A stretch of 64,000 bases of DNA, taken from the NCBI RefSeq assembly GCF_000738775.1, contig NZ_JPOC01000022.1, positions 1-64,000 of the forward strand, in the 5' to 3' direction. Positions within the stretch are counted from its first letter, which is position 1. Every line of letters begins with the position of its first letter. Positions 1-11,621 of this stretch are shown here, in pieces. The notes beneath the pieces are model-generated. The model did not search any database, was not told where the DNA came from, and saw only the letters and a program-made list of their open reading frames with translations. Position numbers and translations under genes: made by a program. The stretch is from Prescottella defluvii. GTDB taxonomy: Bacteria > Actinomycetota > Actinomycetes > Mycobacteriales > Mycobacteriaceae.

Positions 1-3000
1 GCACCGGAGTTGCGCACGCAGAATCGCTCGCCCACCCGCCCCCGCAGGAATGCCTCTCCCGACGTCGCCCCGTAGAGCAGCGTGTTGCCCGCGATCACCT
101 GCGTCTCCGGCAGGAACAGCACGTCGTCCGCCGGCCGGACCACGACCCGGCCACCGGAGAGCCCCTTGCCGACGTAGTCGTTGGCGTCGCCGACGAGGTC
201 GATCGTGATGCCCGGTGGCAGGAACGCACCCAACGATTGACCGGCCGAGCCGTCCAACTGGATCCGGATGGTGTCGTCGGGCAGACCCACGGCGCCGTAC
301 CGGCGGGTGACCTCCGACCCGAGCAGCGTCCCCACGGTCCGGTTGACGTTGCGCACCGGCAGTTCCAGCCGGACCGGCAACGCGTCCTCGAGCGCACCCT
401 CGGCCAGCTGGATGAGCGTGCGGTCCAGCGCCAGATCGAGTCCGTGGTCCTGCGCCCGCACCCGCCGGCGTTGCGGCACGGCCGCACCCGCCGGCGACTC
501 GGCCGTAGCAAAGATCGGACTCAGGTCCAGTCCCCGACTCTTCCAGTGCGCCACCCCGGCGGCGGTCCCGAGCACCTCCGGGTGCCCCACCGCCTCGTCG
601 ATGCTGCGGAAGCCGAGGTCGGCGAGATGCCGGCGCACATCCTCGGCCACGAACCGGAAGAAGTCCGCCACGAACTCCGGTCGACCGGTGAACCGCTTGC
701 GCAACTCGGGATTCTGCGTCGCCACGCCCACCGGGCAGGTATCGAGGTGGCACACCCGCATCATGATGCAGCCCGCCGCGATCAGCGGTGCCGTGGAAAA
801 TCCGTACTCCTCCGCGCCGAGCAGCATCGCCACGACGACGTCCCGCGCGGTGCGCAGCCCCCCGTCGCACTGCATCGTGATCCGATCGCGTAACCCGCCC
901 CGCACCAACGTCTGCTGTGCATCGGCGAGACCGATCTCCCACGGCAACCCGGCGTGCTCGAGCGACGTCAGCGGGGACGCGCCGGTACCGCCGTCGTGAC
1001 CGGAGATCAGCACGACGTCGGCGTGCGCCTTGCTCACGCCGGCGGCGACCGTGCCGACACCGACCGAACTGACCAGCTTGACGTGCACCCGGGCCTGCTC
1101 GTTCGCGTTCTTCAGATCGTGGATCAACTGGGCAAGGTCCTCGATCGAGTAGATATCGTGGTGCGGCGGCGGCGAGATCAGCCCCACACCGGGCGTGGAA
1201 TGCCGCGTCCGCGCGATCCACGGATACACCTTGTACGCGGGCAACTGTCCGCCCTCGCCGGGCTTGGCACCCTGCGCCATCTTGATCTGGACGTCGGTCG
1301 CATTCACGAGATAGTCGCTGGTCACACCGAATCGCCCGCTCGCGACCTGCTTGACGGCGCTCCGCCGCTGCGGATCGTGCAGCCGGTCGGCGTCCTCACC
1401 GCCCTCGCCGGAGTTCGACCGCCCACCGATCCTGTTCATCGCGACCGCGATGGTCTCGTGCGCTTCCGCCGAGATCGAGCCGTAACTCATGGCGCCGGTG
1501 TTGAACCGCGTGAAGATCGACTCGGCCGGTTCGACCTCGTCGAGCGGAACGGGCGGCCGCAATCCACGACGGAACTCGAACAGTCCCCGCAAGGTGCCGC
1601 CCTCCGCCGAGAGGCGGTCCACCTCGGCGCTGTACCGCTCGAAGACATCTGCCCGGCCCGTTCGGGTCGCGTGCTGGAGCAGGAACACCGTCTCCGGCGT
1701 GAACAGGTGCAGTTCGCCGTCACGGCGGTACTGGTAGATGCCGCCCACGTCGAGGCGGCGATGGACCCGCGCCGACGGGCTCTCCGGGTATGCCGACCGA
1801 TGCCGCAACCCCACCTCCCGCGCGAGCACATCCAGACCCACGCCGCCGAGTCGGCTCACCGTGGCGGTGAAGTACTCGTCGACCACGTCGTGCGACAGAC
1901 CGATGGCCTCGAAAACCTGTGCGGCAGTGTACGACCCGACCGTCGAAATCCCCATCTTCGACATCACCTTCAGCACGCCCCGACCGAGGGCGGTGAGGTA
2001 GTTGCGCACCGCGACCGAGGACTCCACTCCGGTCAGTTCCCCCTCTGCGACGAGGTCCTCGATCGTCTCCATCGCGAGATACGGATTGACCGCCGCCGCT
2101 CCGAACCCGATCAGCAACGCGATGTGGTGCACCTCCCGGGCGTCGCCGGACTCGACCACCAGCGCCACCTTCGTGCGCTCCTTGGTCCGCACCAGGTGGT
2201 GGTGCACCGCGGACACGGCGAGCAACGACGGGATCGGCGCCCGCAGGTGGTCGGAGTCGCGATCGGAGATCACCAGAGTCCGGTATCCGTTCGCGATGGC
2301 GGCACTGGCTGCCGCCCGCAGGTCCTCGATCGCCTCGGCCATGCCCGCGCCGCCGCTGTCGACACCGTAGAGCGCCCGTAGGACGGTCGCCGCGAACCCC
2401 GGACAGTCACCGTCGGCGTTGATGTCGATGATCTTGCCGAGTTCGTCGTTGTCGAGGACGGGCCATGACAGGACCAGTTGACGACACGACGCCGCCGTCG
2501 GCTCGAGGAGATTCTGTTCCGGGCCCATCACCCGCCGCAGCGACGTGACGATTTCCTCCCGGATCGCGTCCAACGGCGGGTTCGTCACCTGCGCGAACGT
2601 CTCGACGAAGTAGTCGTAGAGCAGCCGCGGACGTTGCGACAGTACCGCGACGGGCGTGTCGGTGCCCATCGACCCGAGCGGTTCGCCACCCGACGCCGCC
2701 ATCGGCGCGAGCAGGACGCGTTCCTCCTCCTCCGTGTAGCCGAACGCCTGCTGCCGGCGCACCACCGACTCGTGGTCGTGCGGGATCCGCCCCCGGTTCG
2801 GGAGCGCGCGCAGTTCGAGCAGGCCCGCGTGGAGCCACTCCCGGTACGGCTCCCGGGACGCCAGGTCCGCCTTGATCTCGTCGTCGGGCACGATGCGCCC
2901 TGCCGCGGTGTCGACCAGGAACATATGGCCCGGCTCGAGGCGGCCCTTCGCGATCACATCCGACTGGGGTATCGGCAGGACCCCGCTCTCGCTCGCGAGC

Positions 3001-4184
3001 ACCACACGGCCATCGCTGGTGTGCCACCACCGGCCCGGACGAAGCCCGTTGCGGTCGAGGACCGCGCCCACGACCGTGCCGTCGGTGAACGTCATGCAGG
3101 CCGGGCCGTCCCACGGCTCCATCAGCGACGCGTGGAACTGGTAGAACGCACGTCGGTCGTCGCTCATCGCCGTGTGGTTCTCCCACGCCTCCGGGATCAT
3201 CATCAACACCGCGTGCGGCAGCGACCGGCCCCCCAGGTGCAGCAACTCGAGAACCTCGTCGAACGACGCCGAGTCCGACGCATCGGCAGTGCAGATCGGA
3301 AAGAGCCGTTCGAGCGCACCCGGGATGAGGTCGCTGCGCAGCATCGCCTCCCGCGAACGCATCCGGTTCCGGTTCCCCCGGACCGTATTGATCTCCCCGT
3401 TGTGCGCGACGTACCGGAACGGATGCGCCAACGGCCAGGACGGGAACGTGTTGGTCGAGAAGCGACTGTGCACGAGCGCGATCGCACTCGTGATCCGCCG
3501 ATCCCGCAGATCCGCGAAGTACAACGCCAACTGGGCGGTCGTCAGCATGCCCTTGAACGTCATCGTCCGACTCGACAGCGACGGGAAGTACACGCCGGTG
3601 CCGGCCCGTTCGATCTCCGGTGTCATCGACTCGGCGCGCTTGCGCAGCCCGTACACCCGTCGATCCAAATCCACCCCGGCCGGCCGGACGCCGCCGACAG
3701 GCGGTGCGGACACGAAGAGGAACGTCATGTGCGGCATGCAGGACCGGGCCGTCGCGCCGACATCGGCCCCGATCGGATCCACCCGTACCTCGTGCCAACC
3801 GAGGACCTCGAGATCCTCGCGGTCCGCGATCGACTCCACCCGGCGGCGCGCCTCCGCGCGCAGGCCGGGCTCCGTCGGCAGGAAGCAGATTCCGGCCGCG
3901 AAGGTCGCGGACCCGTCCGCCGATGCCGGCGGAAGTTCGAAATCAACCAGTTCGCGCAGGAAGTCCACCGGAAGCTGGATGAGGATTCCCGCACCGTCAC
4001 CGCTGTTGACCTCGGCGCCCGCGGCCCCACGATGCTCGAGATTCTCGAGGGCGAGCAACGCGTCCGCGACGATCGCGTACGAGCGGCGACCGCGGACGTC
4101 GGCGACCATCGCGACACCGCACGAGTCCGATTCCCGATCGGGGACATACAGGCCACCGGCATCGGGTTGCCGAGAGAACAGCAC
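1..4184 (-). CDS. gltB: Glutamate synthase large subunit, 3' end cut by window
   Basis: Large (alpha) chain of NADPH-dependent glutamate synthase: releases ammonia from glutamine and aminates 2-oxoglutarate to glutamate. The GTG start at 4182-4184 has GGAGG six bases upstream. The N-terminal glutaminase nucleophile is the Cys of DSCGVAMV at residue 22, so a short propeptide is expected. The Ntn amidotransferase domain is followed by a linker and the FMN synthase domain ([22 protein letters not shown]). The 3Fe-4S cysteines are in [15 protein letters not shown] (C-x5-C-x4-C). About 1394 codons are present against roughly 1530 in the family, so most of the C-terminal beta-helix is present and the last part lies off the left edge, where gltD is expected. 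Bases 4185-4408 upstream hold the leader; apart from a short inverted repeat near 4256-4281 I see nothing in them. Confidence 0.97.
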   Translation of the reverse strand, partial: MLFSRQPDAGGLYVPDRESDSCGVAMVADVRGRRSYAIVADALLALENLEHRGAAGAEVNSGDGAGILIQLPVDFLRELVDFELPPASADGSATFAAGICFLPTEPGLRAEARRRVESIADREDLEVLGWHEVRVDPIGADVGATARSCMPHMTFLFVSAPPVGGVRPAGVDLDRRVYGLRKRAESMTPEIERAGTGVYFPSLSSRTMTFKGMLTTAQLALYFADLRDRRITSAIALVHSRFSTNTFPSWPLAHPFRYVAHNGEINTVRGNRNRMRSREAMLRSDLIPGALERLFPICTADASDSASFDEVLELLHLGGRSLPHAVLMMIPEAWENHTAMSDDRRAFYQFHASLMEPWDGPACMTFTDGTVVGAVLDRNGLRPGRWWHTSDGRVVLASESGVLPIPQSDVIAKGRLEPGHMFLVDTAAGRIVPDDEIKADLASREPYREWLHAGLLELRALPNRGRIPHDHESVVRRQQAFGYTEEEERVLLAPMAASGGEPLGSMGTDTPVAVLSQRPRLLYDYFVETFAQVTNPPLDAIREEIVTSLRRVMGPEQNLLEPTAASCRQLVLSWPVLDNDELGKIIDINADGDCPGFAATVLRALYGVDSGGAGMAEAIEDLRAAASAAIANGYRTLVISDRDSDHLRAPIPSLLAVSAVHHHLVRTKERTKVALVVESGDAREVHHIALLIGFGAAAVNPYLAMETIEDLVAEGELTGVESSVAVRNYLTALGRGVLKVMSKMGISTVGSYTAAQVFEAIGLSHDVVDEYFTATVSRLGGVGLDVLAREVGLRHRSAYPESPSARVHRRLDVGGIYQYRRDGELHLFTPETVFLLQHATRTGRADVFERYSAEVDRLSAEGGTLRGLFEFRRGLRPPVPLDEVEPAESIFTRFNTGAMSYGSISAEAHETIAVAMNRIGGRSNSGEGGEDADRLHDPQRRSAVKQVASGRFGVTSDYLVNATDVQIKMAQGAKPGEGGQLPAYKVYPWIARTRHSTPGVGLISPPPHHDIYSIEDLAQLIHDLKNANEQARVHVKLVSSVGVGTVAAGVSKAHADVVLISGHDGGTGASPLTSLEHAGLPWEIGLADAQQTLVRGGLRDRITMQCDGGLRTARDVVVAMLLGAEEYGFSTAPLIAAGCIMMRVCHLDTCPVGVATQNPELRKRFTGRPEFVADFFRFVAEDVRRHLADLGFRSIDEAVGHPEVLGTAAGVAHWKSRGLDLSPIFATAESPAGAAVPQRRRVRAQDHGLDLALDRTLIQLAEGALEDALPVRLELPVRNVNRTVGTLLGSEVTRRYGAVGLPDDTIRIQLDGSAGQSLGAFLPPGITIDLVGDANDYVGKGLSGGRVVVRPADDVLFLPETQVIAGNTLLYGATSGEAFLRGRVGERFCVRNSG

Positions 4185-4408
4185 CGAACACCTCCACACC
4201 GGACGCGGAAATCTTCGACCGCGACCACCTGTTCGCGCATCACGCACTTCTCGGGGCGACTCCCTCCTGGGGGGTCGCCGACTACGGGCGCTGACTGCGT
4301 TGATCGGGGTCCACCGGCATTGCTGTCGACCCGTGAAGGTTGCCGAGTTTCACACCCGGCCGGGCCAGTTTACCCCGCCACGGCCACCCGAAGCGATGGC
4401 GAAAACGC

Positions 4409-4443
4409 ACACCGCCCGCGCCGGAAAACGGCGCGGGCGGTGT
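4409..4443 (-). terminator. Rho-independent terminator of the trp-lgt run
   Basis: Perfect 15-bp GC-rich stem (ACACCGCCCGCGCCG and its complement) with a 5-base loop. On the minus strand it is followed by GCGTTTTCGCC, a short T run. It lies 27 bases past the stop of the TM2 gene and separates that transcription unit from gltB. Confidence 0.85.
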
Positions 4444-4470
4444 GTCGGTGAGTGATGTCCTCGACGGGAA

Positions 4471-5226
4471 TCAGGTTCGCAGCGGACGCCCCTGGGGGTC
4501 GCGCACCGCACCGGAGAGCATCAGGATGCCGTCGACGAATCCCCAGAGCCAGACCACCGGGAAGATGATGAGTCCGATTCCGAAGAAGATGGTGGCGATA
4601 CCCAGCCAGAAGACGAGCAACTGGGTGAGTCCGATTCCGATACTGCCGATGTACAGTCGGCCGATTCCGGGCAGGGAGACGAAGCCGAGCAGGATCTGCA
4701 GCAAGCCGGCCGTGGCCTTCGACTTGTCCGAGAAGGGTTCACCGGTGACCGGGTCGCGCCCGAACGGCGCGCTCGGGTCGCCGTAGCCACCGCCGTAAGG
4801 AGCCGGGTACCCGGGCGCCGCCTGGTACCCCGGTGCCGCCGGGTAGCCCGAGGCCGGCGGGTACCCCGACACCGGCGGCGACGGATAACTCGGCGGGGGC
4901 GGGACCGGCGAGGTGTACTCGGGCTGCGGCGTTCCGAACACCGGCCCTGTGGGCTGCGGCACGGAGCCGCTCACCGGCGGCGGATAGCTCGGCTCGCTGC
5001 CCCACCCGGGGCCGTTCCCGACGCCCGAGTAGGTGTCCCAGCCCGGGCCCGCGGTCGAGCCGCCGGACGGTGGCACCGCGGAGGTACCCGACGTCGACTC
5101 GGACAGCGACGCGTCCGCGGTGGCGTCGTAGTCGAACGGCGAGCCGAACTCCGGTGGGGCCTGTGCGGCCCGGTTCGGTTCCTGCGGGTCCGGCTCATCG
5201 CCGCCCGACTTGCTGAGATCGATCAT
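4471..5226 (-). CDS. Pro/Gly/Tyr-rich TM2-domain membrane protein
   Basis: Protein of 251 residues. The first 145 or so are low-complexity, rich in Pro, Gly, Tyr and Ser, with degenerate GYPA(A/P)PGY-like repeats. The C-terminal part is a TM2 domain: two hydrophobic helices (about LLQILLGFVSLPGIGRLYIG and IFFGIGLIIFPVVWLWGFVD) joined by a short turn and ending in GILMLSG. The start ATG at 5224-5226 was chosen because AGGGATAG, at the end of lgt, forms a ribosome site and the product begins MIDLSKSG; longer in-frame extensions run back inside lgt. It follows lgt by 5 bases. TM2 proteins of this kind commonly follow lgt in actinobacteria. The function is unknown. Confidence 0.85.
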   Translation of the reverse strand: MIDLSKSGGDEPDPQEPNRAAQAPPEFGSPFDYDATADASLSESTSGTSAVPPSGGSTAGPGWDTYSGVGNGPGWGSEPSYPPPVSGSVPQPTGPVFGTPQPEYTSPVPPPPSYPSPPVSGYPPASGYPAAPGYQAAPGYPAPYGGGYGDPSAPFGRDPVTGEPFSDKSKATAGLLQILLGFVSLPGIGRLYIGSIGIGLTQLLVFWLGIATIFFGIGLIIFPVVWLWGFVDGILMLSGAVRDPQGRPLRT

Positions 5227-5231
5227 CGCTT

Positions 5232-6143
5232 CTATCCCTTCACGTCGGACGGATCGGCGCCGGCCACCCGGTGCGGCTTCAATTCCTCCGGATCCTCCCG
5301 ACCCTTCTTCGCGAGCACGAAGTACGCGATCGCACCGACGAACACGATCGCCGACGTGAACGAGTTGACGCGGATACCGAGGATCTCGGAGGCATGGTCC
5401 GAGCGCATCAGTTCGATCCAGAAGCGGCCCGCGCAGTAACCGGCCACGTAGAGCGCGAACAGGCGGCCGTGCCCGATCCGGAACCTGCGGTCCACCACCA
5501 CGAGCAGCACCACGATCAGCAGGTTCCACACCAGTTCGTACAGGAACGTGGGGTGAACGACCTGCAACACGACACCGTTGGACACGCCGTCGAGGGTGTC
5601 GACCCGGCCCGCGCCGTCGGTGCGCTCATAGATCTCGAGCCCCCACGGAACCGTCGTCTCGCGGCCGTAGAGTTCCTGGTTGAACCAGTTGCCGAGTCGG
5701 CCGATCGCCTGCGCCAGGATGACACCCGGCGCGACCGCATCGCCCAGCGCCGGCAACGGGATCCCCCGGCGCCGGCACCCGATCCAGGCGCCGACGGCAC
5801 CGAGCGCCACCGCGCCCCAGATGCCGAGGCCGCCCTGCCAGATCTTCAGCGCATCGACGGGGTTCCCGCCGGCTCCGAAGTACGTCGGCCAGTCCGTGAG
5901 GACGTGATACAGCCGTCCACCGATCAGACCGAACGGCACCGCCCAGACGGCGATGTCGAGAACCGTGCCCTTCTCGCCGCCACGCGCCACCCAGCGCCGG
6001 TCACCCCACACGATCGCCACGATGATGCCGGCAATGATGCAGAGCGCGTAGGCACGCAGGGCGAACGGACCGAGGTACCACACCCCTTGCGGTGGACTGG
6101 GGAGATACGCGAGAAGTTGCGTCGAAGTCGCCATCGAAGTCAC
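5232..6143 (-). CDS. lgt: Prolipoprotein diacylglyceryl transferase
   Basis: Moves the diacylglyceryl group of phosphatidylglycerol to the lipobox cysteine of prolipoproteins, the first step of lipoprotein maturation, in the cytoplasmic membrane. 303 residues with about seven hydrophobic segments. The Lgt signature is visible as GRLGNWFNQELYGRET, and HPTFLYELVWN matches the second conserved block. The GTG start overlaps the trpA stop (GTGA); an in-frame ATG three codons later is an alternative. The position directly after trpA matches the mycobacterial trp-lgt order. Confidence 0.96.
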   Translation of the reverse strand: MTSMATSTQLLAYLPSPPQGVWYLGPFALRAYALCIIAGIIVAIVWGDRRWVARGGEKGTVLDIAVWAVPFGLIGGRLYHVLTDWPTYFGAGGNPVDALKIWQGGLGIWGAVALGAVGAWIGCRRRGIPLPALGDAVAPGVILAQAIGRLGNWFNQELYGRETTVPWGLEIYERTDGAGRVDTLDGVSNGVVLQVVHPTFLYELVWNLLIVVLLVVVDRRFRIGHGRLFALYVAGYCAGRFWIELMRSDHASEILGIRVNSFTSAIVFVGAIAYFVLAKKGREDPEELKPHRVAGADPSDVKG

Positions 6144-6943
6144 TGGGCCACGGTAGCCGAGCGCACGCCCTCCGCGAGTTCGGTGGTGAGGGCGCGGACC
6201 GCGCCCAGGCCCTGCTCCACCGCGGAGACGATGGCGGATCCGACGATGACCGCGTCCGCGTACGCCGCGATCTCGGCGGCCTGGGCACCCGACCGGACGC
6301 CGAGTCCGACACCGACCGGGATGTCCGAGTGAGCGCGGATCCGAGACGTCAGTTCCGGCGCCATCGACGACACCGCATCACGCGCACCGGTCACGCCCAT
6401 CGTCGACGCAGCGTAGATGAACCCGCTGCTCGCCTCGAGGGTCATGGCCAGTCGCTCCTCGGTGGACGACGGCGCCACCAGGAAGATGCGGTCGAGGTGA
6501 TGCTCCTCGGACGCCGCCATCCATTCGCCGGCTTCCTCGGGGATCAGGTTCGGGGTGATCATGCCGAGGCCACCCGCGGAAGCCAGGTCGCGCGAGAACG
6601 CGTCGACGCCGTACTTGAGCACCGGGTTCCAGTACGTCATGACGACGGCTTTGCCACCGACCGACGCGATCTGCTCGACGACGGTGAACACGTCACGGAG
6701 TCGCACCCCGTTGCGCAGTGCGGTCTCGGCCGCGGTCTGGATCGTCGGTCCGTCCATCACCGGATCGGAGTACGCGACACCGACCTCGATGATGTCGCAG
6801 CCCGCATCGACCATCGTCTTGTAGACGTCGATCGACCCGGCAACGTCCGGGTAGCCGGCCGGCAGGTAGCCGACGAGTGCCGCCCGCTTCTCCTCGCGAC
6901 ACTTCGCGAACGTCGACGCCAGGCGTGAATCTCGTTGGCTCAC
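6140..6943 (-). CDS. trpA: Tryptophan synthase alpha subunit
   Basis: Cleaves indole-3-glycerol phosphate to indole and glyceraldehyde 3-phosphate and channels indole to TrpB. TIM barrel of 267 residues. The catalytic pair is E54 (IIEVGV) and D65 (PVMDGPT), equivalent to E49 and D60 of the enteric enzyme. The motif reads EVGVAYSDP where most homologues have a proline before the Tyr/Phe-Ser-Asp. The GTG start overlaps the trpB stop by four bases, so translational coupling is likely. Confidence 0.97.
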   Translation of the reverse strand: MSQRDSRLASTFAKCREEKRAALVGYLPAGYPDVAGSIDVYKTMVDAGCDIIEVGVAYSDPVMDGPTIQTAAETALRNGVRLRDVFTVVEQIASVGGKAVVMTYWNPVLKYGVDAFSRDLASAGGLGMITPNLIPEEAGEWMAASEEHHLDRIFLVAPSSTEERLAMTLEASSGFIYAASTMGVTGARDAVSSMAPELTSRIRAHSDIPVGVGLGVRSGAQAAEIAAYADAVIVGSAIVSAVEQGLGAVRALTTELAEGVRSATVAQ

Positions 6944-8247
6944 TTGACCGTACCTTCCTTGCTCGAATCAGCAGCGTCCTTGTCGAACAGGTCGAACCAC
7001 TGCGCGGCGGTGTCCATGTCCTTGTCGCCGCGGCCGGACAGGCTCACGACGATGATCGCGCCGTCGCCCAGTTCACGACCGAGCTCGAGGGCGCCGGCGA
7101 TCGCGTGCGCCGACTCGATCGCCGGGATGATGCCCTCGCGCCGCGACAGCAGCAGCAGCGCGTCCATCGCCTGGGAGTCGGTGATCGGCTCGTAGGTCGC
7201 CCGTCCGGTGTCCTTGAGGTAGGCGTGCTCGGGTCCGACACCCGGGTAGTCGAGGCCGGCCGAGATCGAGTGCGACTCGACGGTCTGGCCGTCCTCGTCC
7301 TGCAGCAGGTACGAGTACGCGCCCTGGAAGGCCCCCGGGGTGCCGCCGGCGAACGTGGCAGCATGCCGACCGGTCTCGACACCGTCACCGGCCGCCTCGT
7401 AGCCGACCAGCTTGACCGACGGATCGTCGATGAATGCGTGGAAGATTCCGATCGCGTTGGAGCCGCCGCCGACACACGCCACGACCGCGTCCGGCAGTCG
7501 GCCCGTCAGCGCCTGCACCTGTGCGCGCGCCTCGAGTCCGACGATGCGCTGGAAGTCGCGCACGATCATCGGGAACGGGTGCGGTCCGGCTGCGGTGCCG
7601 AAGCAGTAGTACGTCCGATCGGCGTTGGTGACCCAGTCGCGCAGTGCCTCGTTGATCGCGTCCTTCAGGGTGGCCGATCCGGTCTCGACGGACACGACCT
7701 CCGCGCCCAGCAGACGCATCCGGGCGACATTGAGCGCCTGCCGGCGGGTGTCGACCGCGCCCATGTAGACGACGCACTCGAGACCGAGCAGTGCACACGC
7801 GGTCGCCGTCGCCACACCGTGCTGACCGGCACCGGTCTCGGCGATGATCCGCGTCTTGCCCATGCGCTTGGCGAGCAGGACCTGCCCCAGCACGTTGTTG
7901 ATCTTGTGAGATCCGGTGTGGTTCAGGTCTTCCCGCTTGAGCAGGATGCGCGCGCCACCGGCGTGCTCGCGCAGCCGCGTCGCCTCGAACATCGGCGACG
8001 GACGACCGGTGTAGTCGCGCTGGAGTCGATCCAGCTCGTCGAGGAACGAGTCGTCCCCCCGGGCCTTGTCGTACTCGGCGGTGACCTCCTCGATCACCGC
8101 CATCAGCGCCTCGGGGACGTGACGCCCGCCGTACACGCCCCAGTGGCCGCCGGGATCGGGCTCATGGGTGGAGCGCTCGGTCAGACCGGCGCTGGCGGGG
8201 GGCAGATTCCCGCCCTTGGAGACGAAGGCCTCATTGCGTGAACTCAC
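6940..8247 (-). CDS. trpB: Tryptophan synthase beta subunit
   Basis: PLP enzyme that condenses indole with serine to tryptophan. The PLP lysine is in HTGSHKINN and the phosphate-binding loop is [10 protein letters not shown]. The start was set at GTG 8245-8247 ([12 protein letters not shown]...), giving 435 residues. An upstream in-frame start at 8343 would overlap trpC by 35 bases and add a non-conserved tail. The SD is weak at either start, so the exact N-terminus is uncertain. Confidence 0.95.
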   Translation of the reverse strand: MSSRNEAFVSKGGNLPPASAGLTERSTHEPDPGGHWGVYGGRHVPEALMAVIEEVTAEYDKARGDDSFLDELDRLQRDYTGRPSPMFEATRLREHAGGARILLKREDLNHTGSHKINNVLGQVLLAKRMGKTRIIAETGAGQHGVATATACALLGLECVVYMGAVDTRRQALNVARMRLLGAEVVSVETGSATLKDAINEALRDWVTNADRTYYCFGTAAGPHPFPMIVRDFQRIVGLEARAQVQALTGRLPDAVVACVGGGSNAIGIFHAFIDDPSVKLVGYEAAGDGVETGRHAATFAGGTPGAFQGAYSYLLQDEDGQTVESHSISAGLDYPGVGPEHAYLKDTGRATYEPITDSQAMDALLLLSRREGIIPAIESAHAIAGALELGRELGDGAIIVVSLSGRGDKDMDTAAQWFDLFDKDAADSSKEGTVK

Positions 8248-8308
8248 GCCCCCAGTCTGCCCCAACCCCGACGAGAACGAATGGTCGGGTCCGCCGCCGG
8301 CCGTCGAC

Positions 8309-9118
8309 TCAGCGAGCCGGCTTGGGGCACGACGGATGCGCACCCGCCGTGACCAGATCGGAAACGGCGGTCCGCGGGTCGCCGCTGGTCACCAGTCCCT
8401 CGCCGACGAGCACCGCGTCCGCACCGGCACCCGCGTAGGCCAACAGGTCGGCGGTGCCGCGAACGCCGGACTCGGCGATCTTCACGACGCTGGACGGCAG
8501 GCCCGGAGCGATCCGCCCGAACGTGTCCATGTCGACCTCGAGGGTCTTGAGATTGCGGGCGTTCACGCCGATGACGCTGGCGCCGGCCTCGAGAGCACGG
8601 TCCGCCTCGGCCTCGGTGTGAACCTCGACCAGCGCGGTCATGCCGAGCGATTCGGTGCGCTCGAGCAGTGACGTGAGCACGGCCTGCTCGAGGGCCGCGA
8701 CGATCAGCAGGATGACGTCCGCGCCGTGCGCGCGTGCCTCGTGGATCTGGTACGGGCCGACGATGAAATCCTTGCGCAGGATCGGGATGTTCACCGCCCG
8801 GCGAACGGCGTCGAGGTCCGCGAGCGAACCGTGGAAGCGGCGTTCCTCGGTGAGGACGCTGATCATCCGTGCGCCACCGGCTTCGTACGCAGCCGCGAGC
8901 ACAGCGGGATCCGGGATGTCTGCGAGTGCACCCTTCGACGGGCTCGCGCGCTTGACCTCCGCGATGACGCCGATACCCGGGGCGCGCAGCGCCGCGGCCG
9001 CGTCCAGCGCGGGGGGCGCTGCGGCAGCGGCGGCCTTGACGGCGGCCAGGTCGAGAACGGCTTCGCGGGCGGCGACATCGGCGCGTACCCCGTCGAGAAT
9101 CGAGTCGAGAACGGTCAT
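8309..9118 (-). CDS. trpC: Indole-3-glycerol phosphate synthase
   Basis: Closes the ring of CdRP to indole-3-glycerol phosphate. TIM barrel of 269 residues from ATG 9116-9118 ([11 protein letters not shown]); a start 24 bases earlier is possible. The active-site block [13 protein letters not shown] is present, with [11 protein letters not shown] and the phosphate-binding GVNARNLKT. It lies 61 bases upstream of trpB. trpD, trpG and trpF are not in the window; TrpF activity is expected from PriA at 53.3-54.0 kb. Confidence 0.96.
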   Translation of the reverse strand: MTVLDSILDGVRADVAAREAVLDLAAVKAAAAAAPPALDAAAALRAPGIGVIAEVKRASPSKGALADIPDPAVLAAAYEAGGARMISVLTEERRFHGSLADLDAVRRAVNIPILRKDFIVGPYQIHEARAHGADVILLIVAALEQAVLTSLLERTESLGMTALVEVHTEAEADRALEAGASVIGVNARNLKTLEVDMDTFGRIAPGLPSSVVKIAESGVRGTADLLAYAGAGADAVLVGEGLVTSGDPRTAVSDLVTAGAHPSCPKPAR

Positions 9119-9194
9119 CGTGGCCCGAGTCCTTTCCGGCATGTCCGATGTGTGAGGTACCTCATCGGATCTTGACTCAGCCTAGAGGTAGGGG

Positions 9195-9929
9195 TTATTC
9201 GGTCTCGCGGCGGGTACCCGACCCGCCGGTGTCCTTGGTCACATCCGTCGCGGGAGGGGTTGACTCCTCGGCACGGGGAGCCCCCTCGTCGTCCGAGACG
9301 GTCGGGTCCTCACCGGCGTCGAGGGCATCCCACAGCATGCGCTGCGTCGGAGGCTCGTCCTTCGCGCCGGTGTCCGCACGCTTGGAGGCAGCGTCCCGTC
9401 GAGCGGCCGGGCTGTCGTACTTCGACGAGAGTCCGCCCGTCGCAGCCGGTTTCCGGATGAGCACGAAGGCCGCGGCCAGCGCAACCACCGAACCCAGCAA
9501 CACCAGCACCGCCGGCAGGACGGAGACCTCGGTCGCGGTCACCTGCGTGGCGACTCGCTCGAATCCTGCGATGTCCGCGGCCTTCTCGTCCGACGCCCCA
9601 CTCACCAGCATGCCGATCGCGGGAATCGCGGCGACGACGGCGACGATCGCGACCAGCAGACCCAGAAGTCGCACGAGCCACCCGCGTACCGCGAACGCGG
9701 CCGCGATCGCCGCGACCAACGCGAGCGCCAGCGGTGTCGTCGCCGCGGCCCAGGTGCCGCCGTCGAGGGCCGTCACGCGGTCCTCGCCCAGCCCGTCGGA
9801 CGACGTCACCGTCACCCACGTCATCCGCGACGAGCCCCACAGGCACAGCGCAGCCACCGCGAGCAGCAACGCGGCCACCCCGGTCGCGCGCCGACCGGCC
9901 GCCCGTCGTCCGGTCTCGTTCTCACTCAC
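9195..9929 (-). CDS. Trp-operon-associated membrane protein (TIGR02234 type)
   Basis: 244 residues with four hydrophobic helices in the first 160 (one near the N-terminus, then SSRMTWVTV, two central helices and one around residue 140) and a charged, Ser/Pro-rich cytoplasmic tail. The family occurs between trpE and trpC across actinobacteria (Rv1610 position), with no established role. Its start overlaps the end of trpE by eight bases, so it is co-translated with it. Confidence 0.88.
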   Translation of the reverse strand: MSENETGRRAAGRRATGVAALLLAVAALCLWGSSRMTWVTVTSSDGLGEDRVTALDGGTWAAATTPLALALVAAIAAAFAVRGWLVRLLGLLVAIVAVVAAIPAIGMLVSGASDEKAADIAGFERVATQVTATEVSVLPAVLVLLGSVVALAAAFVLIRKPAATGGLSSKYDSPAARRDAASKRADTGAKDEPPTQRMLWDALDAGEDPTVSDDEGAPRAEESTPPATDVTKDTGGSGTRRETE

Positions 9930-11523
9930 CGTTGTTCACCTCCGAACGGTCCCCGAAGGACCGCAGCGTCTGCGCCGCGGCGATCGCGCTCAGGACCGCC
10001 ATCGCCTTGTTCCGTGCCTCAGTGTCCTCGTAGACGGGGTCCGAGTCGGCCACGACACCGGCGCCCGCCTGGACGTACGCCGTGCCGTCCTTGATCAACG
10101 CGGTGCGGATCGCGATCGCGGTGTCCGCGTCGCCCGCGAAGTCCAGGTATCCGACGATGCCGCCGTAGATGCCCCGGCGGGTCGGCTCGAGTTCGTCGAT
10201 CAGCTCCATCGCGCGGACCTTCGGCGCACCCGACAGCGTTCCGGCGGGGAAGCAGGCCGTCACCGCGTTGAGCGCGTGCTTGCCCTCCGCCAGGCGTCCG
10301 GTCACGGTCGAGACCAGGTGCATCACGTGGCTGTACCGCTCGATGTGCCGGTAGTCGTGCACCTTGACGGTACCCGGCTCGCACACCCGGCCCAGGTCGT
10401 TGCGACCGAGATCCACGAGCATCAGGTGCTCGGAATTTTCCTTCTCGTCGGCGAGGAGATCCTTCTCGAGCAGGATGTCGTCCTCCTCGGTGGCACCACG
10501 CCACCGGGTTCCGGCGATCGGATGCGTCGTCGCGGTCCCGTCCTTCACCGTGACGAGCGCCTCCGGACTGGAACCGACGATCGAGAACGCCGTCTCCCCG
10601 TCTGCGCCGGGGACCTGCACGAGATACATGTACGGACTCGGGTTCGATGCGCGCAGCATGCGGTACACATCGATCGGCTCAGCCGCGCAATCCATCTCGA
10701 ATCGCTGCGAGAGCACCACCTGGAACGCCTCACCGGCCTCGATCTCACCGATCAGCCGTCGGACATCGGTCCCGAAGCTCTCGGTGGTGCGCTGGCGCCG
10801 GTAGTCGGGTTGCGGGCGGGCGAACGTCGAGACCGTCGAGTGGGCGGGTGCGGCGAGCGCCGCGGTCATCCTGTCCAGGCGGGCGACGGCGTCGTCGTAC
10901 GCGGCGTCGACACGCTCGTCGGAGCCGTCCCAGTTGACGGCATTGGCGATGAGCGTGATGGCGCCCTCGTGGTGATCGACCGCGGCCAGGTCGGTGGCGA
11001 GGAGCATCACCATCTCGGGGATCTGCAGGTCGTCGACGGCATGTTCAGGTAGGCGTTCGAGGCGTCGGACGGCGTCGTATCCGAGGAACCCGACCATGCC
11101 GCCGGTCAGCGGCGGGAGGTCCGGCAGGCGCTCGCTGCGCAGCAACTCGAGGGTGCGCCCCAACGCCTCCAGGGGATCACCGCCGGACGGCGCGCCCACC
11201 GGGACGTTGCCGAACCACGCGGCCTCCCCGTCCTGCACGGTCAGCGCTGCGGGACTGCCCGCGCCGATGAACGACCAACGCGACCACGACCGGCCGTTCT
11301 CCGCCGACTCGAGCAGGAAGGTGCCCGGACGGCTGCCGGCCAGCTTGGTGTACGCCGACAGTGGAGTCTCGGCATCCGCCAACACCTTTCGGATGACGGG
11401 CACCACGCGATGCTCCGCCGCGAGAGCCCGGAACTGCTCCCGCGTGGTGGTCGAATCGTGCCGGGGACCCTCGCCCGGAACTGCCGAGGTAGCTGCTGGG
11501 ATGGTGGTGGACTCGCCGCGCAT
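9922..11523 (-). CDS. trpE: Anthranilate synthase component I
   Basis: Converts chorismate to anthranilate, using ammonia supplied by TrpG, which is not encoded here. 533 residues. The feedback Trp-binding element is seen as FLLESAENG near the N-terminus. The chorismate-binding half contains [21 protein letters not shown] and [18 protein letters not shown]. The ATG start is at 11521-11523. No Trp-rich leader peptide is visible between it and the upstream gene, so attenuation is not apparent. It is the first gene of the trp run and marks the left edge of the island. Confidence 0.97.
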   Translation of the reverse strand: MRGESTTIPAATSAVPGEGPRHDSTTTREQFRALAAEHRVVPVIRKVLADAETPLSAYTKLAGSRPGTFLLESAENGRSWSRWSFIGAGSPAALTVQDGEAAWFGNVPVGAPSGGDPLEALGRTLELLRSERLPDLPPLTGGMVGFLGYDAVRRLERLPEHAVDDLQIPEMVMLLATDLAAVDHHEGAITLIANAVNWDGSDERVDAAYDDAVARLDRMTAALAAPAHSTVSTFARPQPDYRRQRTTESFGTDVRRLIGEIEAGEAFQVVLSQRFEMDCAAEPIDVYRMLRASNPSPYMYLVQVPGADGETAFSIVGSSPEALVTVKDGTATTHPIAGTRWRGATEEDDILLEKDLLADEKENSEHLMLVDLGRNDLGRVCEPGTVKVHDYRHIERYSHVMHLVSTVTGRLAEGKHALNAVTACFPAGTLSGAPKVRAMELIDELEPTRRGIYGGIVGYLDFAGDADTAIAIRTALIKDGTAYVQAGAGVVADSDPVYEDTEARNKAMAVLSAIAAAQTLRSFGDRSEVNNGE

Positions 11524-11599
11524 GCACCCATCATCCCAGGCGGCACCGGGGCGCTGCGCGCCCGTGCGCCTTTTCGGTAGCGGCCACCGCCTGAAGTGC

Positions 11600-11620
11600 G
11601 CACCGGCGCGGCGCCGGCGC
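11600..11620 (-). terminator. GC-rich hairpin after the dioxygenase gene
   Basis: Two 10-base arms (GCGCCGGCGC and GCGCCGGTGC on the minus strand, with one G-U pair) and a minimal loop, starting two bases past the dioxygenase stop. It lies between the minus-strand dioxygenase and trpE. There is no clear T run. Confidence 0.45.
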
Positions 11621-11621
11621 G

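Noticed and set aside
954-2381. Long plus-strand open frame opposite gltB
   Set aside because: Antisense shadow of a clearly real gltB frame; Arg/His/Asp-rich sequence typical of GC-rich reverse frames.
11524-11621. Attenuator or leader peptide for trpE
   Set aside because: No short frame with adjacent Trp codons and no alternative hairpins upstream of trpE.
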